The position numbers and the translations under genes are program-made. From Thalassotalea sp. PS06 (GTDB lineage Bacteria; Pseudomonadota; Gammaproteobacteria; Enterobacterales; Alteromonadaceae): a stretch of 64,000 bases of DNA. The notes under the pieces were generated by a model that had not been told where the DNA came from, ran no database searches, and saw only the letters and a program-made list of their open reading frames with translations. Below, piece after piece: positions 37,973 through 50,246 of the stretch. The stretch covers positions 186,001-250,000 of the forward strand of contig NZ_CP041638.1 in NCBI RefSeq assembly GCF_007197775.1. Direction: 5' to 3'. Every line of letters starts with the position of its first letter. Positions within the stretch are counted from its first letter, which is position 1.

Positions 37973-37999
37973 TATAGACGTCTAAACATCTAAATATCT
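37968..37999. promoter_or_regulatory. MetJ operator, four tandem boxes before metB
   Basis: Four contiguous 8-mers in perfect phase: AGATTTAT, AGACGTCT, AAACATCT, AAATATCT. They end 11 bp before the metB ATG and overlap its presumed -10 and start site. Confidence 0.92.
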
Positions 38000-38010
38000 C
38001 AGAGGCGAGA

Positions 38011-39177
38011 ATGAGTCAGGATAAAGCTGCAACCATAGCCGTACGTGCCGGCATAAATACCGACCAACACCATAGTGCTGTTGTGCCTCCTATTCATCTC
38101 TCTTCCACCTACCGTCTTGAAGGATATAACCAAAAAGGCGATTACGATTATTCCCGTTCCGGAAACCCAACCCGCTCATCCCTTGGTAAAGCTATTGCCG
38201 ATCTTGAAGGTGGTAGCACTGGTATCGTCACCAGTACGGGCATGGCAGCAATCCATCTGATTTGTCAGTTATTGTCTAAAGACGATCTACTGGTGATCCC
38301 TCATGACTGTTATGGCGGAAGTTATCGCCTGTTCACTCACTTGCAAAAACGTGGTTTATTTAAACTTGCGGTTGTTGATCAAACCAACCTGGATGACGTT
38401 GCTGAGGTGATGAAGCAAAAGCCTCGCCTTACCTTAATTGAAACACCAAGTAATCCGCTGCTGCGTATCGTTGATATAACGAAGATTTGTGAACTTGCAA
38501 AACAAGCCGGCTCTTTAACAGCGGTAGACAACACCTTCTTAACGCCATTGCTGCAAAAACCACTGGCTTTGGGTGCGGATATTGTTGTTCATTCAACAAC
38601 AAAATTTGTTAATGGCCATAGCGACGTTGTCGCCGGTGCCGTTGTCACCAAAGACACCGAGTTGGGAGAAGAACTTGCCTGGTGGGCAAACTGTATTGGT
38701 ATTACCGGTAGTCCGTTTGATAGTTTCCTAACCCTGCGTGGTTTAAAAACGCTTCCGGTACGACTCAAGCAACATCAAGCCAACGCACAAGCAATCGTTG
38801 AGCAATTAGCTAATCATCCGGCAATTGATGCTATTTACTATCCGGGTCTTGGCGATCATCCTGGCCATCAATTAGCGGCGAAACAACAATCAGGTTTTGG
38901 CAGTATGCTGAGTCTCGAGCTTAAAGGCGGTGTCGATGCAGTTCGCTGTTTGTTTGATAACCTAGAGTTATTTACGCTTGCACAATCATTGGGCGGCGTA
39001 GAGAGCCTGATTTCACACCCATCAACCATGACCCATGCTGGCATGGACCTAGAGGCGCAATTAACTGCCGGCATTAAGCCTGGATTAGTTCGTCTTTCCG
39101 TTGGTATTGAAGATGCCGACGATTTAATTTCCGATTTAACCTCTGCCCTGGACAAGTGTCTGGCATTCAAGGAGTAG
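38011..39177 (+). CDS. metB: Cystathionine gamma-synthase
   Basis: PLP enzyme joining cysteine with an O-acylhomoserine to give cystathionine. The 388 residues contain the Cys/Met-metabolism signature with the PLP lysine in HSTTKFVNGHSDVVAGA and the upstream DNTFLTPLLQKPLALGADI region. AGAGG precedes the ATG. Head of the metB-metL-metF operon under MetJ control. Closely related lyases share the fold, but the met context favours MetB. Confidence 0.92.
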   Translation: MSQDKAATIAVRAGINTDQHHSAVVPPIHLSSTYRLEGYNQKGDYDYSRSGNPTRSSLGKAIADLEGGSTGIVTSTGMAAIHLICQLLSKDDLLVIPHDCYGGSYRLFTHLQKRGLFKLAVVDQTNLDDVAEVMKQKPRLTLIETPSNPLLRIVDITKICELAKQAGSLTAVDNTFLTPLLQKPLALGADIVVHSTTKFVNGHSDVVAGAVVTKDTELGEELAWWANCIGITGSPFDSFLTLRGLKTLPVRLKQHQANAQAIVEQLANHPAIDAIYYPGLGDHPGHQLAAKQQSGFGSMLSLELKGGVDAVRCLFDNLELFTLAQSLGGVESLISHPSTMTHAGMDLEAQLTAGIKPGLVRLSVGIEDADDLISDLTSALDKCLAFKE

Positions 39178-39184
39178 TGTAATC

Positions 39185-42564
<3,380 letters not shown>

Positions 42565-42690
42565 GCTTCAGGCGTCTGAATTCTGCAAGCATACAAGTAT
42601 GTGGTAGCTTAAGGCATCTGAATTCTGCAAGCATACAAGTATGTGGTAGCTCATGGCGTTTGAATTCTGCAAGCATACAAGTATGCGTTC
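42565..42690. repeat. Three tandem 42-bp repeats between metF and argE
   Basis: Units start at 42565, 42607 and 42649, exactly 42 bp apart. Units 1 and 2 differ at only two or three positions; unit 3 diverges at its ends. The core GAATTCTGCAAGCATACAAG is identical in all three, and each unit holds the palindrome CATAC-AA-GTATG. The array begins immediately after the metF stop. Confidence 0.9.
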
Positions 42691-42705
42691 TGTTGTCTGT
42701 GCACT

Positions 42706-42738
42706 GTAACAGCAATCCCCTTGGGGCATAGCTGTTAC
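42706..42738. terminator. Hairpin between metF and argE
   Basis: GTAACAGC / GCTGTTAC arms enclose an inner CCCC / GGGG stem. The right arm overlaps the argE stop codon. It may act in both directions, though neither side has a strong T tract. Confidence 0.6.
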
Positions 42739-43883
42739 ATACAATAATCTTTAATTAATCGGGTAAGTATATTCAAAGTTGGTGGGATCTGATCAAAGGC
42801 GAGAAACTCATCCGGTTGATGCGCCTGATCAATCGAGCCCGGACCAAGTACGATGGTCTGGCAGCCAAGTTGCTGAATAAATGGCGCTTCCGTCGCATAG
42901 TTTACCGCCCGGCAACAATGCCCGGTCAATGCTTCCACTTTGGTGACCAGGCTACTGTCACTATCTTCGGCAAACGCTGGCGAACTCGGATGTAATTCTT
43001 CCAATAACACTCTTCCAGGGTAAAGATTTGCAACGGGTTTTAACGCATCGGCTAACCAGTTTAGTAACTCTTCATCTTTAATACCTGGCAAAGAACGAAT
43101 ATCGATATCCAGATAACAATCGCCGCATATACGGTTGGCATTATCGCCGCCGCGAATTGCGCCGAAGTTTAGGGTTGGTTGCGGCACGCTGAACGCTTCA
43201 TTGCGATAGTTCTGTTGCAGGTTTTGCTTTAACAGCATTAACACTTCAATGACGTGGTAGATAATTTCAATCGCGTTTACGCCTTTATCCGGCTGACTCG
43301 AATGTCCGGATTTCCCCTGAACCTTGATGCGATGCGACATATGCCCCTTATGCATGATTACTGGTTCAAGACTGGTAGGCTCACCAATTACCGCTACATC
43401 CGGGCGTATTAACTGCTGCTCGATAAAAAAACGAGCGCCAGCCATGGTGGTTTCTTCATCAGCGGTGGCAAGAATGTATAAAGGCTTTTTCAGCGACTTT
43501 GGACTTAAGGTCTTACACACCTGCAGAATAAAGGCGAAGAAGCCTTTCATATCACAGGTTCCTAACCCGTAAAACTTATCGTCTTTATCAACAATTGAGA
43601 AAGGGTCACTGTTCCAGCGTTGTTCGTCAAATGGCACGGTATCACTGTGGCCACTTAGTAAAAGCCCGCCTTCGCCATCACCAAGTTGGGCGAGCAGGTT
43701 AAATTTACCTGGGCTGCCAGGCACCGCCTGGATAGAGATTTTAAAACCGAGATCGCTAAACCAACTGGCTAAAAGATCGATGACAGGTTGGTTGGATTGG
43801 TCCCAGCCAGGATCGCAGGAACTGATTGACGGCATCTTAATGATCTCACTAAGTGCCTGTGTAAATTCTGGTAATTTATTCAT
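42735..43883 (-). CDS. argE: Acetylornithine deacetylase
   Basis: Zinc/cobalt M20 peptidase-family enzyme releasing ornithine from N-acetylornithine. The 382 residues show the metal-binding SGHSDTVP, GTCDMKGF, the general-base region ADEETTMAGA, and GPGSIDQAHQPDE near the C-terminus. Divergent from argC with ARG boxes between. Having argE rather than argJ implies the linear, non-recycling pathway. Confidence 0.95.
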   Translation of the reverse strand: MNKLPEFTQALSEIIKMPSISSCDPGWDQSNQPVIDLLASWFSDLGFKISIQAVPGSPGKFNLLAQLGDGEGGLLLSGHSDTVPFDEQRWNSDPFSIVDKDDKFYGLGTCDMKGFFAFILQVCKTLSPKSLKKPLYILATADEETTMAGARFFIEQQLIRPDVAVIGEPTSLEPVIMHKGHMSHRIKVQGKSGHSSQPDKGVNAIEIIYHVIEVLMLLKQNLQQNYRNEAFSVPQPTLNFGAIRGGDNANRICGDCYLDIDIRSLPGIKDEELLNWLADALKPVANLYPGRVLLEELHPSSPAFAEDSDSSLVTKVEALTGHCCRAVNYATEAPFIQQLGCQTIVLGPGSIDQAHQPDEFLAFDQIPPTLNILTRLIKDYCM

Positions 43884-43906
43884 TTATAATATTTATGCTG
43901 TTTTCT

Positions 43907-43920
43907 TGCATAAATTCTCA
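43907..43920. promoter_or_regulatory. Weak possible ARG box near argE
   Basis: TGCATAAATTCTCA, 24 bp before the argE start, resembles the TGAATAATTATTCA consensus at 11 of 14 positions. Could allow separate repression of argE. Confidence 0.3.
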
Positions 43921-44077
43921 TTTGTTGTTATCTTTCGCCACTCAGTGTAAACAACCGAAAAAGTTCTGGCTAGCATTATTTGAATAGCCCATAGTCTAAA
44001 ATATTGTTAATTATTGCTTTAGGTTGTAATGAGTTGGTGAAATTATATACAGGATGCGTTTGGGTTGAAGGTAAAAG

Positions 44078-44110
44078 TGAATAGTTATGCATAAAGTGAT
44101 TAATTATTCA
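44078..44110. promoter_or_regulatory. Pair of ARG boxes (ArgR operator)
   Basis: TGAATAGTTATGCA (44078-44091) and TGATTAATTATTCA (44097-44110) match the ArgR half-operator consensus at 12 and 13 of 14 positions. Their centres are 19 bp apart, slightly closer than the usual 20-21. An ArgR gene is not in the window. Confidence 0.75.
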
Positions 44111-44255
44111 TAAGCCTATTTACTCAACATAAACCTGTCATAAAAGTCACAACGTCTAAAGCTAGTGTAGCAAAGCAGAAAAACGGCGATTAAAGCCCTG
44201 ATATCTGCAATGTGTAATTAATTCAAAAGACAAACGATAAATAGGAATCAGTTAA

Positions 44256-45308
44256 GTGAAAGTAGCAGTGGTAGGTGCCAGCGGTTATGTTGGCGCAGAA
44301 TTGATAGCCATATTAGCCAAGCATCCTCTTATTGAGGAGATGCATTTATTGGTGTCGGAAAATAGTGACGCGAAAGGCGTGGCATTTTCTCAGCTGTATC
44401 CTCGCTTTCTGAATACGTCTAAATTTTCCGAACAAGCCCTGCAGGCGTTTAACAGTGAATGGCTAGCGAAAAATGGCGCATCAATTGATGCGGTGTTTAT
44501 GGCAACCCCTCATGAATATTCCCAGCAATGGGCTAGCGCCTTTTTAGAGCAGGGCGTAAAAGTCTTTGATTTGTCCGGTGCGTTTCGTTTAAACCAGGCG
44601 ACAGATTATCCAACCTATTATGGCTTTGAACACCAATATCCCAAATTGCTTGAGCAGGCCGTTTATGGCCTTGCCGAATTTAATCATGCACAAATCAGCA
44701 CCACCTCATTAGTCGCAGTGCCAGGTTGCTACCCGACAGCAAGTCTATTAGCGACTAAGCCAATTACCATGGCGGGCTTACAAAAAGCAGACACCCATAT
44801 CATTGTTAATGGCATCAGTGGTGTCAGTGGCGCTGGTCGTAAAGCATCTCTGGCTTCGTCATTCAATGAAGTCAGCTTGACGGCTTACAATATTTTAAAG
44901 CACAGGCACCAACCGGAAATTAGCCAGGAATGTGGTCATTCGGTCATTTTTAATCCGCATTTAGCACCGTTTAAACGCGGCCTGATGGCGACAGTTACCG
45001 TTCACTGTCAGTCAGATGTTACTAAGAACGATGTAGCTAAGGCGTTTGCCAATGCATATAGCGAACAAAGCACACCGTTAGTGCGGGTAACGCAAAGCTG
45101 GCCAAAGATTGATGATGTCAGCAATACACCGTTTGCGAACCTGCACTGGCAATATGATGAGCAAAAACAAATTTTGGTGGTTAGTTGTGTAATTGATAAT
45201 TTGCTAAAAGGCGCAGCATCTCAAGCGGTGCAGTGTTTTAATCTGGCGATGGCACAACCGGTTAGCACCGCACTTACTGCAACAACACAAGCGGGAGCTT
45301 TAAAATGA
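44256..45308 (+). CDS. argC: N-acetyl-gamma-glutamyl-phosphate reductase
   Basis: Reduces acetylglutamyl phosphate with NADPH. The 350 residues begin with the nucleotide-binding GASGYVGAELI and contain the catalytic cysteine in VPGCYPTASLLA. The start is GTG with AGGA nine bases upstream. First gene of argCBFG-argHA; overlaps argB by 4 bp. Confidence 0.96.
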   Translation: MKVAVVGASGYVGAELIAILAKHPLIEEMHLLVSENSDAKGVAFSQLYPRFLNTSKFSEQALQAFNSEWLAKNGASIDAVFMATPHEYSQQWASAFLEQGVKVFDLSGAFRLNQATDYPTYYGFEHQYPKLLEQAVYGLAEFNHAQISTTSLVAVPGCYPTASLLATKPITMAGLQKADTHIIVNGISGVSGAGRKASLASSFNEVSLTAYNILKHRHQPEISQECGHSVIFNPHLAPFKRGLMATVTVHCQSDVTKNDVAKAFANAYSEQSTPLVRVTQSWPKIDDVSNTPFANLHWQYDEQKQILVVSCVIDNLLKGAASQAVQCFNLAMAQPVSTALTATTQAGALK

Positions 45309-46096
45309 ATCCGCTAGTTATAAAAATTGGCGGCGCCATTATGGAGAACGCCGCGGCACTGGATAACTTGTTTTCAGTGTTACTAACACTGCAAAAAGAT
45401 CGTGGCGTGGTCATTGTTCACGGTGGCGGTTGTATTGTCGATGAGCATTTATCTCAGGCCGGCTTTAGCAGTGACAAAATAAATGGTTTACGGGTAAGTG
45501 CTAAAGAACACATGCCGATAATCAGCGGCGCTTTAGCGGGAACTGTAAATAAACAGCTTGTCGCTCAAGCTAATAGCAAGTCAATTAATGCGGTTGGCCT
45601 GGCGCTGCACGATGGCAACATGGTCCATTGTAAACCCGCAGACAAAGAACTGGGGCAGGTCGGTATTCCATCACCTGCAAATGCTGACATTCTTAACTCT
45701 TTACTATCATCAAAATCAGCGAAATCAGCAAATATGTTGCCAATCATCTGTTCTATTGGTCAGTTAGCCGATGGGCAACTGGTTAACGTCAATGCCGATG
45801 ATGCCGCCGTTGCCATCAGTGAATTAATCGATGGAGAATTGCTGTTACTGACCGACGTTGCTGGTGTTAAAGGTGCCAATGGCGAATATTTAACATCATT
45901 AAACCAACAAGACGCCAAACAACTTATTACCGATGGCATCATTGCCGGCGGCATGATCGCCAAAGTAAACGCCGCGTTTGCGGCAGCCAACCGATTACGA
46001 CGAAGTATCGCGGTTACCAGCTGGAAAGCACCTGAGCAACTTCTAACGTTGCATCACGGCGAGCTACTAGGTACCCGCATTGAGCCAAACGAATAA
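45305..46096 (+). CDS. argB: Acetylglutamate kinase
   Basis: Phosphorylates N-acetylglutamate. The 263 residues of the amino-acid kinase fold include IKIGGAIM, VHGGGCIVD and the ATP-site region LLTDVAGVKGANGEY. Length is as in E. coli, without the extra N-terminal helix of arginine-inhibited kinases, so feedback inhibition here is less likely. ATGA overlap with argC. Confidence 0.96.
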   Translation: MNPLVIKIGGAIMENAAALDNLFSVLLTLQKDRGVVIVHGGGCIVDEHLSQAGFSSDKINGLRVSAKEHMPIISGALAGTVNKQLVAQANSKSINAVGLALHDGNMVHCKPADKELGQVGIPSPANADILNSLLSSKSAKSANMLPIICSIGQLADGQLVNVNADDAAVAISELIDGELLLLTDVAGVKGANGEYLTSLNQQDAKQLITDGIIAGGMIAKVNAAFAAANRLRRSIAVTSWKAPEQLLTLHHGELLGTRIEPNE

Positions 46097-46128
46097 TAAC
46101 TTTTTAAAATCACAGGATACTTACGTCA

Positions 46129-47037
46129 ATGAAACACTATATTGCTGATACTCAGGCGAGCAAAGCTGAGTTAGAAAACTTAATTAAACTCGCTATCGAT
46201 ATTAAACAAAATCCAGAAAATTACAGCCAGGCCCTGAAGGGTAAATCGATTGTTACACTTTTCGAAAAGCCATCGTTACGTACCCATGTCAGCCTTGATA
46301 TCGGGATCCAGAAGCTTGGTGGTCACAGCCTTTACATCGGCCAGCAAAATGGTCAGTTAGGGAAACGTGAGCGGGTAAAAGATGTGGCGAAAAATCTCGC
46401 CTGTTGGGCCGATGCCATTGTCGCCCGTGTATTTGACCACCAGGTACTGGAAGAGATGGTAGAGCATGCCGGCATTCCCGTGGTAAACGCCCTTTGTGAT
46501 AAATACCATCCTTGCCAGGCCCTTGCTGATTTTCAAAGCTTAACGGAAACCTTTGGTAGCGTTGAAAACCTTAACTTAGCCTATGTTGGTGACGGCAATA
46601 ATGTCTCAAACTCACTGATGCTAATGGGCAGTATTCTCGGTGCTAATGTCACGGTTATTACCCCACAAGGTTACGGTCCGAGTCAGGAATTTATAGAACA
46701 GGCCGATAAGTTGGCTACGGCCAGTGGTGCTAAATTTAAAGTCAGCCACGATATTAATGATATCGGTGAACAGCAGGCCATTTATACCGACACCTGGATT
46801 TCCATGGGTGATAACACCAAGGTCGAGGAAATCCTTAACACCTTTATGCCGTATCAGGTCAACGAAGCCTTAATGGCGAAATCCGGGGCTTCTGCTGTTA
46901 TGCATTGCCAACCGGCGCATTTGCAACAAGAAATTACCACCAGTCTGTTTGATTCAGAGAAGTCTCTGGCATTTGTTCAGGCTGAAAACCGGATGTGGGC
47001 ACAAAACGCTGTGCTGGTAACCCTTTTAAAAGATTAA
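46129..47037 (+). CDS. argF: Ornithine carbamoyltransferase
   Basis: Makes citrulline from ornithine and carbamoyl phosphate. The 302 residues show the carbamoyl-phosphate motif [10 protein letters not shown] (family STRT variant: S-L-R-T), ARVFDHQ, the HPCQAL motif, and MHCQPAH near the end. The usual STRTR reads PSLRTH, as in the shorter OTC branch. Confidence 0.95.
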   Translation: MKHYIADTQASKAELENLIKLAIDIKQNPENYSQALKGKSIVTLFEKPSLRTHVSLDIGIQKLGGHSLYIGQQNGQLGKRERVKDVAKNLACWADAIVARVFDHQVLEEMVEHAGIPVVNALCDKYHPCQALADFQSLTETFGSVENLNLAYVGDGNNVSNSLMLMGSILGANVTVITPQGYGPSQEFIEQADKLATASGAKFKVSHDINDIGEQQAIYTDTWISMGDNTKVEEILNTFMPYQVNEALMAKSGASAVMHCQPAHLQQEITTSLFDSEKSLAFVQAENRMWAQNAVLVTLLKD

Positions 47038-47051
47038 TGAGAAGTAAGATT

Positions 47052-48266
47052 ATGGTTAAGAATATTAAAAAAGTTGTATTAGCATATTCAGGTGGTTTGG
47101 ATACCTCGGCGATCATTCCATGGTTAAAAGAAAACTATGATGGCTGTGAAGTTGTGGCTTTTTGCGCTGATGTTGGTCAGGGTGAAGAAGAGCTTGCAGG
47201 TATTCAGGAAAAAGCCATCGCTTCAGGTGCTAGCGAGTGTCACGTTGTCGATTTAAAAGAAGAGTTTGTTAAAGATTACATTTATCCGATTCTTAAAACC
47301 GGTGCTGTCTATGAAGGCCAATACCTGCTAGGTACGTCTATGGCTCGGCCGGTAATTGCTAAAGCCCACGTTGAAGTGGCGTTGAAAGTGGGTGCTGATG
47401 CCGTCTGTCATGGCTGTACCGGTAAAGGTAACGATCAGGTGCGCTTTGAAGCCTGTTTTGCCGCTCTTGCACCGCAGTTAAAAGTTATCGCCCCATGGCG
47501 TGAGTGGGACATGGTATCCCGTGAAGACCTGCTGGCGTATCTCGACGAGCGTAATATTCCATGTGCCGCGTCCTTAACGAAAATCTATTCCCGCGATGCC
47601 AATGCCTGGCATATTTCCCATGAAGGTGGTGAGCTGGAAGACCCGTGGTGTGAACCGTCAAAAGAAGTTTGGACGATGACGGTAGATCCGATGGACGCGC
47701 CAAATGAACCAGGTTCTGTAACCCTAAGCTTTGACAAAGGCGAACTGGTTAAAGTCGACGGTCATCCATTATCTCCATATGAAGCTCTGGTATATCTGAA
47801 TGATAAAGCGGCAGCGCACGGCGTTGGGCGAATCGATATTGTGGAAAACCGTCTGGTGGGTATGAAGTCCCGTGGTTGTTATGAAACCCCGGGTGGTACG
47901 GTATTGATGGCAGCTTACAAAGGTCTTGAGTCGTTGATTTTAGATAAAGAGTCGTTGAAGTTCCGAGAATCCGTTGGTCTAGAGTTCTCCCATGTCATTT
48001 ATGACGGTCGTTGGTTTACGCCATTAGCGAAAGCACAACTGGCTGCATGTGAATCTTTTGCTGAGAAAATAAGTGGTGATGTTGTGGTGAAAATGTATAA
48101 AGGTCAGGCGACAGTTACTCAACGTCGTTCGGAAAACAGCCTTTATTCAGAAGAATTTGCCACCTTTGGCGAAGATGATGTCTATGATCAAAAACATGCG
48201 GAAGGCTTTATTCGTTTATTCAGCCTGTCCAGTCGTATCGGTGCCTTAAAGGCCCAGGAGAAATAA
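47052..48266 (+). CDS. argG: Argininosuccinate synthase
   Basis: Condenses citrulline and aspartate with ATP. The 404 residues begin with the ATP-pyrophosphatase motif [11 protein letters not shown] and contain [14 protein letters not shown] chose the ATG at 47052, which gives the family N-terminus; an in-frame ATG at 46995 inside argF would add 19 residues. Confidence 0.97.
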   Translation: MVKNIKKVVLAYSGGLDTSAIIPWLKENYDGCEVVAFCADVGQGEEELAGIQEKAIASGASECHVVDLKEEFVKDYIYPILKTGAVYEGQYLLGTSMARPVIAKAHVEVALKVGADAVCHGCTGKGNDQVRFEACFAALAPQLKVIAPWREWDMVSREDLLAYLDERNIPCAASLTKIYSRDANAWHISHEGGELEDPWCEPSKEVWTMTVDPMDAPNEPGSVTLSFDKGELVKVDGHPLSPYEALVYLNDKAAAHGVGRIDIVENRLVGMKSRGCYETPGGTVLMAAYKGLESLILDKESLKFRESVGLEFSHVIYDGRWFTPLAKAQLAACESFAEKISGDVVVKMYKGQATVTQRRSENSLYSEEFATFGEDDVYDQKHAEGFIRLFSLSSRIGALKAQEK

Positions 48267-48267
48267 C

Positions 48268-50157
48268 ATGGCGTTATGGGGGGGCCGGTTTCAATCCGGT
48301 AGCAGTGATAAATTTAAGGCGTTCAACGACAGCTTGCCGTTTGACCACGTTTTAGTGCATCAAGATATTCAGGGTTCCATCGGCTGGTCGAAAGCGATTC
48401 AAAAAGCCGGTGTATTAACGGTAGAAGAGCAACAGCAACTTGAGCAGGGGCTGTTAGACCTTGCTGCTAAGGTTGAAAATGGTGAAGTGGATTTTAGTGA
48501 ATCCAGTGCCGAAGATATCCATTCCTGGGTAGAGGCGGAATTAACCCTGACGCTAGGTGATGTTGCTCGTAAATTGCATACGGGCAGAAGCCGTAATGAT
48601 CAGGTTTCTACGGATTTGCGTCTTTGGTCACGTGAACAGGTCGACATCTTGCTGAAAACCCTGACGTCTTGCGTGCAGGAGTTACTCAATTTAGCGGATA
48701 ACAACAAGCACCATATTCTGCCTGGGTATACCCATTTACAACGTGCCCAGCCAGTAAGGTTTGCCCACTGGTGTATGGCCTATGTAGAAATGCTCAAACG
48801 TGATATTTCTCGTTTGGAAGATGCTCGGGTGCGCTTAAATCAGTCACCTTTAGGTTGTGCGGCTCTTGCGGGTACAACCTATGATATTGACCGTTATAAA
48901 TTAGCAGAATCTCTAGGGTTTGATGGTCCATGTATGAACTCTTTGGATGCGGTATCTGACAGAGATTACGTGCTTGATTTATTATTTGCTGCCAGCACCG
49001 GGATGATGCATTTATCCCGTTTTGCTGAAGATTTGATTTTCTTCAATTCTGGTGAAGCCAACTTTATTACCCTTGGCGATCAGGTAACGTCTGGCAGCTC
49101 ATTGATGCCACAGAAGAAAAATCCGGATGCGCTGGAATTAATGCGTGGTAAAACCGGGCGAGTATTCGGCTCATTACAGGCGCTACTGGTTACATTAAAA
49201 GGCCTGCCTCTGGCGTATAACAAGGATATGCAAGAAGATAAGCAAGGCTTGTTTGACGCGCTAGAGCAATGGTCGAGCTGTCTGGTAATGATGAAAGAAG
49301 TGGTCAATTCCATTGAGTTGAATTCTGCGGCTTGTCAGAAAGCTGCCCGTGAAGGTTATGCGAATGCCACTGAGCTAGCCGATTATCTGGTTTCAAAAGG
49401 TGTACCATTTAGAACCGCCCATGAAATTACCGGTGCCGTGGTGCTTTATGCTATCAATCAACGTTTGCCGCTTGAGAATCTGCGCCTTGATGAATTTAAG
49501 CAGTTCTCGAACCTAATCGAAGACGATGTCTATCCAATTCTTGAGCTCGAATACCTGGTTGATAAACGTAATATCCTCGGTGGTACAGGTATTGAACCGG
49601 TTGAGAAGGTGATTGAACAAAACCGTCATCAGTTTGGCAGCGCCAAATTCGTAGTGCGTGATGCCAAGTTAACGGACATTCGTGCCATCGTAAAACTGGT
49701 TAATTACTGGTCCTCCAGAGAAGAGAATTTGCCTCGCGGCGAAGAAGATCTAATTCGCAGTATCCGTGATTTTGCTGTTGTCGAAGTTAATGGTCAGGTA
49801 TGTGCTTGTGCGGCGCTTTATGTTTATTCAACCGGTTTAGCTGAGATCCGTTCTTTAGGGGTTTCGGTAAATCATCAGGGTAAAGGCTATGGTCAAAAGC
49901 TTTGTCAGTATCTGCTCGATAGAGCCAAAGCCATGTCACTACTGAAGGTATTCGTGCTAACCCGTAAACCTAAATTTTTCTCTAATTTAGGCTTCATTGA
50001 GGGTGATAAAGACGCGTTACCAGAGAAGGTAATGAAGGACTGTGACCTTTGTCCGAAACAGGATAACTGTGATGAAGAAGCATTGCTGTACCACTTGAGT
50101 GATCATCATTCGATGCCGCAAATGCTTAATGCCATCGAGATAAACGAAGTCGTTTAG
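48268..50157 (+). CDS. argH: Argininosuccinate lyase fused to an N-acetylglutamate synthase-like domain (ArgHA)
   Basis: Residues 1 to about 455 are a complete argininosuccinate lyase ([12 protein letters not shown]; signature [12 protein letters not shown] near 276), splitting argininosuccinate to arginine and fumarate. From about 458 a GNAT acetyltransferase domain follows ([14 protein letters not shown]; acetyl-CoA loop [16 protein letters not shown]), making the protein 629 residues. Such ArgH(A) fusions are known in marine gammaproteobacteria, and the extra domain can supply acetylglutamate. No argA or argJ is in the window. The tail has a [10 protein letters not shown] cysteine cluster. 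One base separates it from argG. Confidence 0.95.
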   Translation: MALWGGRFQSGSSDKFKAFNDSLPFDHVLVHQDIQGSIGWSKAIQKAGVLTVEEQQQLEQGLLDLAAKVENGEVDFSESSAEDIHSWVEAELTLTLGDVARKLHTGRSRNDQVSTDLRLWSREQVDILLKTLTSCVQELLNLADNNKHHILPGYTHLQRAQPVRFAHWCMAYVEMLKRDISRLEDARVRLNQSPLGCAALAGTTYDIDRYKLAESLGFDGPCMNSLDAVSDRDYVLDLLFAASTGMMHLSRFAEDLIFFNSGEANFITLGDQVTSGSSLMPQKKNPDALELMRGKTGRVFGSLQALLVTLKGLPLAYNKDMQEDKQGLFDALEQWSSCLVMMKEVVNSIELNSAACQKAAREGYANATELADYLVSKGVPFRTAHEITGAVVLYAINQRLPLENLRLDEFKQFSNLIEDDVYPILELEYLVDKRNILGGTGIEPVEKVIEQNRHQFGSAKFVVRDAKLTDIRAIVKLVNYWSSREENLPRGEEDLIRSIRDFAVVEVNGQVCACAALYVYSTGLAEIRSLGVSVNHQGKGYGQKLCQYLLDRAKAMSLLKVFVLTRKPKFFSNLGFIEGDKDALPEKVMKDCDLCPKQDNCDEEALLYHLSDHHSMPQMLNAIEINEVV

Positions 50158-50186
50158 TTATCCCCAAATAAAATGCTCGCAAATAC

Positions 50187-50211
50187 AAAAAAGCCCCGAA
50201 AGGGGCTTTTT
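50187..50211. terminator. Bidirectional terminator between argHA and mrcA
   Basis: AAAAAAGCCCC / GGGGCTTTTT with a GAAA tetraloop, serving both convergent genes. Confidence 0.92.
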
Positions 50212-50246
50212 CATTTGACGTATAACAAGTTCAGTTCAAACCTGAA

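Larger units (their letters stand above)
43884..44255. other. Divergent argE / argC control region
   Basis: 372 bp without a gene. It holds two good ARG boxes near 44078-44110 and a weaker site at 43907-43920, listed separately. A TTGAAG at 44065-44070 may be the argC -35, but its -10 is not clear. Confidence 0.6.

Noticed and set aside
42565..42690. CRISPR array
   Set aside because: The 42-bp and 15-bp arrays are contiguous tandem repeats without spacers, and no cas genes are present.
44242..44258. 15-bp identity (GGAATCAGTTAAGTG) at the ribosome-binding site and GTG start of both argC and mrcA
   Set aside because: In a 64-kb window a few 15-base matches are expected by chance, and both contain ordinary Shine-Dalgarno and start signals.
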